Shown one piece after another: positions 1 to 5,606 of a DNA stretch of 7,390 nt. The position numbers and the translations under genes were made by a program. This DNA is from an uncultured Lachnospiraceae bacterium (lineage in GTDB: Bacteria > Bacillota > Clostridia > Lachnospirales > Lachnospiraceae), in the NCBI GenBank assembly GCA_947177105.1, contig CAMWTF010000117.1, positions 1 through 7,390 on the forward strand, written 5' to 3'. Every line of letters starts with the position of its first letter. Within the stretch, counting starts at the first letter, position 1. Under the pieces are notes generated by a model. It was not told where the DNA came from. It ran no database searches and worked only from the letters and a program-made list of their open reading frames with translations.

Positions 1-33
1 TGTATATATTGCCCATTCCCTGTTCCAGAAAAG

Positions 34-52
34 AGGCGTTTCGCAAACGCCT
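34..52. other. Small perfect inverted repeat in the leader of the lipoprotein gene
   Basis: AGGCGTTT (34-41) and AAACGCCT (45-52) are perfectly complementary around a 3-base loop, giving an 8-bp stem. No T-tract follows on the + strand. Read on the - strand, the stem is followed by a short CTTTTCT, so it could end transcription arriving from the right, but no - strand gene is seen in this window. It may be the remains of a terminator of a gene to the left, or a stabilising leader hairpin. Nothing else recognisable lies in 1-94. Confidence 0.5.
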
Positions 53-78
53 AAGAAGATGCTTTAGCGTAAGGAGTG

Positions 79-84
79 AAAGGA
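79..84 (+). promoter_or_regulatory. Ribosome binding site of the lipoprotein gene
   Basis: AAAGGA lies 10 bases before the ATG at 95. A second purine-rich match, AAGGAG at 71-76, is too far upstream (18 bases) to be the best fit. The site agrees with the start chosen from the signal peptide. Confidence 0.55.
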
Positions 85-94
85 TTAGGCTGAT

Positions 95-733
95 ATGAGA
101 GGCAGGAAAAGAGCGATTGCGTTGCTGACAGCGCTGGGAGCGTGCGTATGGATGCTGGCGGGCTGCAGCGGGGAAACGGCAGAGGAACCTATCCGCACTT
201 CCACGATTGTACTGGCGGCAGACGGCAGCTTTACCCAATGCCGTGTGGAGGATTTTGACAGGGAATATTACCAGTTGAGCGAGCTGGAAGGCATGATCCG
301 CCAGGAGGTACAGGATTATGTGGGCGAAGCGGCCGGAGACGGACAGGCAGTGGCGGTGGAGCAGGTAAGCAGCCTGGAGGAAAATGATGCCCAGGCTATG
401 GTGGCGCTGCATTTTTCAGACAGCGAGGTCTACAAGGACTATAGGGCCAAGGTGGACAGACAGCCCTGTGAACTGTTCTACGGCACGGTGCAGGAGGCCC
501 TGGAGGCAGGCTACGACCTGGCGGGAGTGCTGCAGGATGCGAAAAAAGGGACGGCCCTCACTTCGGATCAGCTGGCAAAAATAGGAGGCAACCGGGTGTT
601 GATCTTTGAGGAGGCCCTGCAGATCCGGTGTCCGTCCAGAGTGCTATATGCCAGCGGCAATGTGCGTATCACCGATGCGGGCTATGTGGACGGCACAGAA
701 GGAGAAGGTCTGAAATACATTGTGATTAAATAA
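95..733 (+). CDS. Putative lipoprotein of unknown function
   Basis: This is a 212-residue exported lipoprotein that I do not recognise as a named family. The N-terminus is a classic type II signal peptide: a basic n-region (RGRKR, residues 2-6), a hydrophobic core (about 7-20) and the lipobox LAGC at 21-24. Cys24 would become the lipidated first residue after cleavage by signal peptidase II, anchoring the protein to the outer face of the membrane. The mature part of about 189 residues is acidic and has no further membrane segment. It looks like a small mixed alpha/beta domain, with Cys49, Cys125 and Cys179 present. The ATG at 95 puts the signal peptide exactly at the start. The gene stands alone: the next gene on the same strand is 257 bp away, behind a repeat array. 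The lipoprotein call rests on sequence; the surface location is inferred; no function is proposed. Confidence 0.85.
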   Translation: MRGRKRAIALLTALGACVWMLAGCSGETAEEPIRTSTIVLAADGSFTQCRVEDFDREYYQLSELEGMIRQEVQDYVGEAAGDGQAVAVEQVSSLEENDAQAMVALHFSDSEVYKDYRAKVDRQPCELFYGTVQEALEAGYDLAGVLQDAKKGTALTSDQLAKIGGNRVLIFEEALQIRCPSRVLYASGNVRITDAGYVDGTEGEGLKYIVIK

Positions 734-768
734 AATATACATTAGATGCGGAACTAAATCTTTATTCA

Positions 769-857
769 GCATCTGTCCGGAGAGCGCCCAGAGAATTTCA
801 GGACGTCGAAGCGGCCTGAAATTGCTCTGTGGGGGATGGCGGTCTCCGGATAGATGC
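769..857 (+). other. Long imperfect hairpin, copy 1
   Basis: An 89-base segment folds back on itself almost completely. From the base upward: GCATCT (769-774) with AGATGC (852-857); a G-U pair (775/851); TCCGGAGA (776-783) with TCTCCGGA (843-850); a G-G mismatch; CGCC (785-788) with GGCG (838-841); CAGAG (789-793) with CTCTG (825-829), leaving an 8-base bulge TGGGGGAT (830-837) on the 3' side; one bulged G (824); then AATTTCAGG (794-802) with CCTGAAATT (815-823). The top, 803-814, can close further as CG-U...G-CG around a CGAA loop. No T-tract follows, so it is not a standard terminator. It could work as RNA or as extruded DNA. The pairing is seen directly; any function is unknown. Confidence 0.85.
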
Positions 858-876
858 GGAACTAAATCTTTATTCA

Positions 877-965
877 GCATCTGTCCGGAGAGCGCCCAGA
901 GAATTTCAGGACGTCGAAGCGGCCTGAAATTGCTCTGTGGGGGATGGCGGTCTCCGGATAGATGC
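877..965 (+). other. Long imperfect hairpin, copy 2, next to the glyS ribosome binding site
   Basis: This is an exact duplicate of the hairpin at 769-857, shifted by 108 bases. Its closing arm AGATGC (960-965) is supplied by the partial third repeat, which therefore completes the second hairpin and extends only 9 bases past it. The base of the stem lies 11 bases before the glyS Shine-Dalgarno sequence, so in a glyS transcript starting upstream the hairpin would sit directly next to the ribosome landing site. It could protect the mRNA 5' end or affect initiation; this is an inference from position only. Confidence 0.85.
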
Positions 966-976
966 GGAACTAAAAT

Positions 977-982
977 AGGAGG
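977..982 (+). promoter_or_regulatory. Ribosome binding site of glyS
   Basis: A full-strength AGGAGG stands 8 bases before the ATG at 991. This fixes the start at 991 rather than at the second in-frame ATG (1006), where the preceding bases contain no comparable site. Confidence 0.85.
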
Positions 983-990
983 AGTGGATT

Positions 991-2379
991 ATGGAAAAGA
1001 CAATGGATAAAATTATTGCGGTGGCAAAGTCAAGAGGCTTTATATATCCCGGTTCGGAGATATACGGCGGTCTGGCCAATACATGGGATTATGGCAACCT
1101 GGGCGTGGAACTGAAAAACAATGTGAAGAAAGCCTGGTGGCAGAAGTTTGTGCAGGAGAATCCCTACAATGTGGGCGTGGACTGCGCGATTCTGATGAAT
1201 CCCAGAACCTGGGAGGCCAGCGGCCACCTGGGCGGTTTCTCAGACCCCCTGATGGAGTGTAAGGAGTGTCATGAGCGTTCCCGCGCAGATAAGCTGATCG
1301 AGGATTTCTGCCGGGAGGAGAGCATTGAGCTGCAGGAGAGTGTTGATGCCTGGAGTCAGGAGCGCATGGAGGAATTTGTCAGGGAACACCAGATTCCCTG
1401 CCCAAGCTGCGGCAAACATAATTTCACGGATATCCGTCAGTTCAACCTGATGTTCAAGACCTTTCAGGGTGTGACGGAGGAGGCCAAGAATACCATTTAC
1501 CTGCGTCCCGAGACGGCCCAGGGTATCTTTGTGAATTTTAAAAATGTGCAGAGAACCTCCAGAAAGAAGCTTCCCTTCGGCATCGGCCAGATTGGCAAAG
1601 CTTTCCGCAACGAAATCAGTCCCGGCAACTTTACCTTCCGAACCAGGGAGTTTGAGCAGATGGAGCTGGAATTTTTCTGCGAACCCGGCACAGATCTGGA
1701 GTGGTTCCAGTATTGGAGAGGGTTCTGCAGGGATTGGCTCCTGTCCCTGGGCATCAAGGAGGATGAGATCCGTCTTCGCGATCACAGTCCCGAGGAACTG
1801 TGTTTCTACAGCAAGGGCACCACGGATATCGAGTTTCGTTTCCCCTTTGACTGGGGTGAGCTGTGGGGCATTGCAGACAGAACGGACTATGACTTGACCC
1901 AGCATCAGAATACCTCCGGCGAGGATATGTCCTATTTTGATGATGAAAAGAAAGAGAAATATGTGCCTTACGTGGTGGAGCCCTCTCTGGGCGCGGACCG
2001 GGTGGTGCTGGCGTTTTTGTGTTCAGCCTACGACGAGGAGGATCTGGGAGACGGCGACATGCGCACAGTGATGCGTTTCCACCCTGCCCTGGCGCCGGTG
2101 AAGATCGGTGTGCTGCCCCTGTCCAAGAAGCTGGCGGAGGGCGCGGAGAAGATCTATGGGCAGCTGTCCAAGAGGTATAACTGTGAGTATGACGACAGAG
2201 GCAATATCGGCAAACGTTACCGCCGCCAGGACGAGATCGGTACGCCCTTCTGTGTGACATATGATTTTGACTCCGAGACAGATAACTGCGTCACAGTCCG
2301 TTTCCGCGACTCCATGGAGCAGGTGCGGGTGGCCATCGCCGATCTGGACGCTTACTTTGCGGATAAGTTTTTGTTTTAG
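991..2379 (+). CDS. glyS: Glycine--tRNA ligase, homodimeric (alpha2) class II type
   Basis: Glycyl-tRNA synthetase charges tRNA-Gly with glycine using ATP in the cytoplasm. The 462 residues cover the whole single-chain enzyme, the alpha2 form found in many Gram-positives, archaea and eukaryotes rather than the two-subunit glyQ/glyS form. The N-terminus has the family signature around WDYGNLGVELKNN (32-44). Zinc-type cysteine pairs follow at Cys90/Cys93 and Cys137/Cys140. LRPETAQGIF (171-180) belongs to the active site. Class II motif 2 runs FRNEISPGNFTFRTREFEQ (205-223), with motif 3 at EPSLGADRVVLAFL (330-343). The C-terminal anticodon-binding domain spans about 366-462. The length is normal and all key motifs are intact. 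It is separated from the upstream lipoprotein gene by a tandem hairpin array and followed by a weak terminator candidate, so it is probably transcribed alone. No T-box motif is visible in the leader. Confidence 0.97.
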   Translation: MEKTMDKIIAVAKSRGFIYPGSEIYGGLANTWDYGNLGVELKNNVKKAWWQKFVQENPYNVGVDCAILMNPRTWEASGHLGGFSDPLMECKECHERSRADKLIEDFCREESIELQESVDAWSQERMEEFVREHQIPCPSCGKHNFTDIRQFNLMFKTFQGVTEEAKNTIYLRPETAQGIFVNFKNVQRTSRKKLPFGIGQIGKAFRNEISPGNFTFRTREFEQMELEFFCEPGTDLEWFQYWRGFCRDWLLSLGIKEDEIRLRDHSPEELCFYSKGTTDIEFRFPFDWGELWGIADRTDYDLTQHQNTSGEDMSYFDDEKKEKYVPYVVEPSLGADRVVLAFLCSAYDEEDLGDGDMRTVMRFHPALAPVKIGVLPLSKKLAEGAEKIYGQLSKRYNCEYDDRGNIGKRYRRQDEIGTPFCVTYDFDSETDNCVTVRFRDSMEQVRVAIADLDAYFADKFLF

Positions 2380-2405
2380 GAAAAAGGGATAGGGCTGCCC
2401 TGGGG

Positions 2406-2457
2406 ACAGGTATCGTCTGAGGAAGGCGATGCTTCGCCCTGTGGTGGCCTGTTTTCT
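2406..2457 (+). terminator. Possible weak terminator after glyS
   Basis: ACAGG (2406-2410) can pair with CCTGT (2448-2452), enclosing an inner hairpin GGCGA (2425-2429)/TCGCC (2434-2438), and TTTTCT follows directly (2452-2457). The outer stem is only 5 bp and the loop is branched, so this is weaker than a typical Rho-independent terminator. ACAGG could instead pair with the nearer CCTGT at 2438-2442. If it does not terminate, the downstream chaperone genes could be co-transcribed with glyS. Confidence 0.35.
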
Positions 2458-2489
2458 ATTGTGTGCGGATGTGGAACCGAAATTTAAAT

Positions 2490-2495
2490 AGAGGT
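2490..2495 (+). promoter_or_regulatory. Ribosome binding site deciding the start of the J-like/TPR gene
   Basis: AGAGGT lies 12 bases before the ATG at 2508. Earlier in-frame starts, GTG at 2463 and ATG at 2469, have no purine-rich site at a suitable distance. They would also add a short stretch rich in W, N and R that does not belong to the J-like fold. The spacing is a little long, so initiation may be modest. Confidence 0.5.
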
Positions 2496-2507
2496 ATATG
2501 GACTATT

Positions 2508-5501
2508 ATGGAAAAGACAGAGATTATCAGCGTATTAGGCATAAGTGAGATCGGAGAAGAGAAGGCGATCAAGGCCGCTTACCGGGAGAGGCTGGCAGTG
2601 ACCAATCCGGAGGATAACCCGGAGGGTTTTAAGCGTTTGCGCCAGGCTTATGAGGAGGCCATCGCGCTGTTAAAGCAGCCCCAGGAAGAAGAGGAAGAAC
2701 AGGAACAGGAGGACACCACGGAGACCGGGCAGTGGGTGGCTCAAGCCGCCAGGCTCTACAGCACCTTAGATGGCAGGCAGGACCTGAATGCGTGGCGGGA
2801 GCTGTTTTCCCAGGATACCTACCAGTCTCTGGACGGGGAGGCCGAGTGTCAGGAGAAGCTGCTGGTCTTTTTGATGCAGCATTACAAGCTGCCCACGGAG
2901 ATCTGGAAGCTGTTGGAGGAAAAGCTGGAGATCTGCAAGAATCAGACCCGTTTAAAGGAAAAGTTCCCGGCGGATTTCATTGATTACCTGATAAACCGGG
3001 TGACCAGGGGGGAGGAAGTGGAGTTCTCCCAGTTTGAGGGCCCCCAGGACGGTGATTATGACACCTTTCTGCAGTGTTATGACAATTGCTGGGGGGCTTT
3101 GCAGGAGAAAAATCTGGAATATACGGCGCAGCTGCTGGAAGAGAGCGACCGCATGGGGATAACGCATCCATGCATGGAGGTGTGCCGGGCACAGTACTAC
3201 CAGGCCAGCGACCGGCAGGAGGAGGCCATCCGCTGCCTTAAGGAGCTTCAGCAGAAGTATCCGGGGGATGAACTGGTGGAGTTTAATCTGGCGCAGATGC
3301 TCTGGGAGCAGGGCCAGATCGAAGAGGCGGCCCATTGTTTTGAGGGCATCAGGGAGCGCAATGAAAAGCACTATACGGCCAATCTGCGCCTGGCCCAGTG
3401 GTATCATGACCAGGGGGACGACCAGAGGGCCAAGAAGTGTGCGGAGGAGGTACTGTCCTCCGGCTATGACGATACTTTTCATCAGCTGCTCAAGGAGATC
3501 AATGCGGGACTGGAGAAGGAACTGGAGCGAAAAGTCAGTCTCTATTCCAGCCCGGAAGATATATTGGAGTTGGGGTGGTGCTATCTGCAGGATGAGCGTT
3601 TTTCTCTGGGAATCCGGAAGGTGAAGGATATCGAAGACCGGGTTCCGGAGGACCGCAAGGAGGAGTATCTGGGGCTGATGACCAAGCTCTACCGGGAGGC
3701 GGCAGAGTATGAGAAGTCCAGTGCATATGCCGTGCGGTGGCGGCAGGCTTTGGAAAAGCGGATTCCCACACAGGAGGGGGAGGCTTTGGAAAAGGATGAG
3801 GACAGGCTGCGCCAGTCCCACGCGATCTGTATGCAGTGTTATCGTGTTATGGGGTATCTGAATAATTCCTACTATAAGCTTGCCCTGGAGGAGGCGGATG
3901 CCATGGAGGCCGTCAATCCCCACGATATCGGTGTACTTATGGAGCGCGCCCAGATCTATATGGAGATGGAGGAGTACGAGAAGTGTCAGGATCTGGTGGG
4001 GCGTCTTGTACAGGAATACCGGGTATTTGCGGCGCTGGCCACTGCCCTGGAGGCTTACCGCAGGCAGTGGGATGCCTCCGGCGTGATACAGACGGGCAGG
4101 CAGCTGATCCAGTGTTTTCCCGATTATACCAAGCCCTATGTGGATATGGCCAAGGTGTATCTGGACCTGGAATATACCAAGGAGTTGGAGGAACTTCTGG
4201 CACAGGCCAAGGAAAAAGGCATTGAGAGCGCCTATCTGGAGGCGTATGCCTATCAGAAAGATCACAAGGCCAATACCAATCTGATACAGAAGAAGGTGGA
4301 GAAATTCCGGAATATATTTCTGGACCATGTGGAGAACGGAGATCTCTCCTTTTATGAGCCGGGTCTTACGCAGCTGACGGAATACCTGTATCAGGCGCCG
4401 GGGGCTTATCTGCTGGTGGAGCGGGGAATTTTCCACAAGGCGGCCCATCATTATAAAGAGGCGCTCAAGGACTATGAGCAGGTGCTGGTCTATATGCCTC
4501 AGCAGATCTATGCCCTGAACGGCATGAGCCAGGTGTATAAGCATCAGGGGGATTATGAGCAGGCTGTCATCTGCCTGCGCAAGGCCATCCTCTTTGACAC
4601 GGAGGGAGATTTGCAGCCCGGCGCCTACATGGACATGGCCGATTTGTACCTGCGTCTGGCGGATTATGAAAAGGCTCTGGAATATCTGGAACAGTATGTG
4701 AAGTGTGCGGAGAGCAAGAAGCTGAATACCAGCGTCTACAGGCTGGGTAAGATCGCCACGGGCTATATCCGCAACGGACAGTACGATATGGCGGCAAAAA
4801 TTTTTGAAAATGCCTATGCCAAAGATCCCAGGGGGCTGTATGATAAGCTGGTGGATATGTACCAGGTGACAGGACAGCAGCAGGCGGCCAGGAATGTGCT
4901 GAAGCAGTGGGCCTCCCATCTGAATATTGATGATAGCGCTATGGGGAAACTGTTTGGCAGGAGGAAGAAGGGCAATGCGGGATACAGTGATTACTATGTG
5001 AGTCTGGGCTGGACGGAACTGATCTTTGGGGACAAGGCCAGGGCAGTGAAGGCATTTGCCAATGCGCTGGAATGCCACTCGGAACTGCATAAGGCGGAAG
5101 GCGTTATGTGTGATGCTGTATTTGCCTTCATCCTGTGCGGAGAAGAAAAGCTGGGGAGAAGGTATGCGGCCAAGCTGCAGGATTGGCTCCGGCAGGAGCA
5201 ATTCGCCCGGGAAAATGCATACTATGAGCAGGAGAAGGGGCATCTGCAGATAGAGGTTCTGGCCGCCTATTACACGGAGACGGAAAAGAAGCTGCAGGAG
5301 CTGCTGGACCGGGAGAGCGAATGTGAGTGCTGCAATTTCTGTACATACGCCATCTGCAAGGAGATGGAGGGTGTGCGGATCCTGCTGATGCTCCGTTGGG
5401 GGCAGAGACAGGAGGCCCGTGAGCGATTGAACCATAATCTGGAAGTCCAGCCCCAGGACGAGTATATGCTGGCCATAAGGCATATCTGCTTTGGAGAGTA
5501 G
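2508..5501 (+). CDS. J-domain-like TPR protein, probable co-chaperone of the adjacent Hsp70
   Basis: This 997-residue cytoplasmic protein is probably the dedicated partner of the Hsp70 encoded 105 bp downstream. Residues 1-55 read like a J-domain: a short first helix (EIISVLGIS), a basic second helix (EKAIKAAYRERL, 19-30), a loop and a final helix (FKRLRQAYEEAIALL, 41-55). The hallmark HPD in the loop is replaced by Asn-Pro-Glu (33-35, in TNPEDNP). A strongly acidic linker follows (about 60-69). After a helical region, degenerate TPR-type repeats run from about 225 to beyond 800, clearest at 633-806 (for example YKHQGDYEQAVICLRKA and YLRLADYEKALEYLEQ). A cysteine cluster lies near the C-terminus at 939, 941, 942, 945 and 950. 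There is no signal peptide or membrane segment. The TPR array suggests protein binding. The co-chaperone role is inferred from the J-like head and the neighbour; whether it still stimulates ATPase activity cannot be read from sequence. Translation could begin at GTG 2463 or ATG 2469, but 2508 fits best. Confidence 0.85.
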   Translation: MEKTEIISVLGISEIGEEKAIKAAYRERLAVTNPEDNPEGFKRLRQAYEEAIALLKQPQEEEEEQEQEDTTETGQWVAQAARLYSTLDGRQDLNAWRELFSQDTYQSLDGEAECQEKLLVFLMQHYKLPTEIWKLLEEKLEICKNQTRLKEKFPADFIDYLINRVTRGEEVEFSQFEGPQDGDYDTFLQCYDNCWGALQEKNLEYTAQLLEESDRMGITHPCMEVCRAQYYQASDRQEEAIRCLKELQQKYPGDELVEFNLAQMLWEQGQIEEAAHCFEGIRERNEKHYTANLRLAQWYHDQGDDQRAKKCAEEVLSSGYDDTFHQLLKEINAGLEKELERKVSLYSSPEDILELGWCYLQDERFSLGIRKVKDIEDRVPEDRKEEYLGLMTKLYREAAEYEKSSAYAVRWRQALEKRIPTQEGEALEKDEDRLRQSHAICMQCYRVMGYLNNSYYKLALEEADAMEAVNPHDIGVLMERAQIYMEMEEYEKCQDLVGRLVQEYRVFAALATALEAYRRQWDASGVIQTGRQLIQCFPDYTKPYVDMAKVYLDLEYTKELEELLAQAKEKGIESAYLEAYAYQKDHKANTNLIQKKVEKFRNIFLDHVENGDLSFYEPGLTQLTEYLYQAPGAYLLVERGIFHKAAHHYKEALKDYEQVLVYMPQQIYALNGMSQVYKHQGDYEQAVICLRKAILFDTEGDLQPGAYMDMADLYLRLADYEKALEYLEQYVKCAESKKLNTSVYRLGKIATGYIRNGQYDMAAKIFENAYAKDPRGLYDKLVDMYQVTGQQQAARNVLKQWASHLNIDDSAMGKLFGRRKKGNAGYSDYYVSLGWTELIFGDKARAVKAFANALECHSELHKAEGVMCDAVFAFILCGEEKLGRRYAAKLQDWLRQEQFARENAYYEQEKGHLQIEVLAAYYTETEKKLQELLDRESECECCNFCTYAICKEMEGVRILLMLRWGQRQEARERLNHNLEVQPQDEYMLAIRHICFGE
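5322..5357 (+). other. Codons for the C-terminal cysteine cluster of the J-like/TPR protein
   Basis: Five cysteines fall within 12 residues (CECCNFCTYAIC, residues 939-950), followed by KEMEG and a hydrophobic helix. The spacing C-x-C-C-x2-C-x4-C resembles a compact metal site or a redox-sensitive patch. No named zinc-finger family is recognised, so a metal role is only a possibility. Confidence 0.5.
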
Positions 5502-5544
5502 CGGAGCGTTTCTGGCAAGGGACAAAACCGGACGACATAGATCA

Positions 5545-5563
5545 AAACGGGATATGGCCGTTT
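5545..5563 (+). other. Small inverted repeat between the J-like/TPR gene and the Hsp70 gene
   Basis: AAACGG (5545-5550) pairs with CCGTTT (5558-5563) around a 7-base loop. No T-tract follows, so it is unlikely to end transcription. It may mark an mRNA processing or stability site between the two genes. No CIRCE heat-shock operator (TTAGCACTC-N9-GAGTGCTAA) is seen in this 105-bp gap, and no convincing promoter. Confidence 0.4.
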
Positions 5564-5594
5564 CGCAATAATTTTGAAGTAAGTCAATATATAT

Positions 5595-5599
5595 GAGGA
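5595..5599 (+). promoter_or_regulatory. hscC: Ribosome binding site of the Hsp70 gene
   Basis: GAGGA lies 7 bases before the ATG at 5607, and that ATG puts the conserved Hsp70 start MIVGIDLGTTNS at the very N-terminus. Confidence 0.8.
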
Positions 5600-5606
5600 A
5601 GAGAAT

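Larger units (their letters stand above)
743..974 (+). repeat. Tandem 108-bp direct repeat, 2.15 copies, in the glyS leader
   Basis: Two units, 743-850 and 851-958, are identical over all 108 bases. A third partial copy of 16 bases (TAGATGCGGAACTAAA) fills 959-974, and the next base departs from the unit. The array occupies nearly all of the 257-bp gap between the lipoprotein gene and glyS and ends three bases before the glyS Shine-Dalgarno sequence. Each unit consists of an AT-rich linker of about 20 bases and an 89-base hairpin described separately. Perfect identity means recent duplication or ongoing homogenisation. I do not recognise the unit as a named repeat family. Because 108 is a multiple of three, it leaves periodic open frames on both strands, but these have no start context and I treat them as non-coding. 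Confidence 0.95.

Noticed and set aside
743..974. Tandem glycine riboswitch controlling glyS
   Set aside because: The tandem layout and a GGAGAG stretch are suggestive, but the conserved glycine aptamer core motifs are absent and the two halves are identical copies, unlike the two diverged aptamers of that riboswitch.
743..974. CRISPR array or integron attC sites
   Set aside because: There are no short repeats separated by unique spacers and no cas or integrase gene; the hairpins lack the GTTRRRY-type core of attC sites.
644..1010. Repetitive small open frames on both strands across the tandem repeats (644-880 on -, 822-1010 on +)
   Set aside because: They exist because the 108-bp unit is a multiple of three; they overlap the lipoprotein or glyS coding ends, lack convincing ribosome sites and encode the repeat itself.
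1240..1905. 221-codon open frame on the - strand inside glyS
   Set aside because: It is codon-aligned with glyS and explained by the same codon bias; the sense strand clearly encodes a conserved enzyme.
2459..2488. Possible sigma-A promoter before the J-like/TPR gene (TTGTGT at 2459-2464, TTTAAA at 2483-2488)
   Set aside because: Spacing of 18 bases is acceptable, but the -35 box matches only three and the -10 box four of six positions, too weak to call.
2952..5525. 857-codon open frame on the - strand opposite the J-like/TPR gene
   Set aside because: It is in codon register with the sense gene, so it stays open only because that gene avoids TTA, CTA and TCA; it ends exactly at the sense Leu codon TTA at 2952-2954. 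Its translation is rich in Leu, Ile, His and Gln with no domain.
5574..5594. Promoter in the gap before the Hsp70 gene (TTGAAG and TATATAT)
   Set aside because: The two boxes are too close together for a sigma-A promoter, and no other -35 match lies at the right distance from TATATAT.
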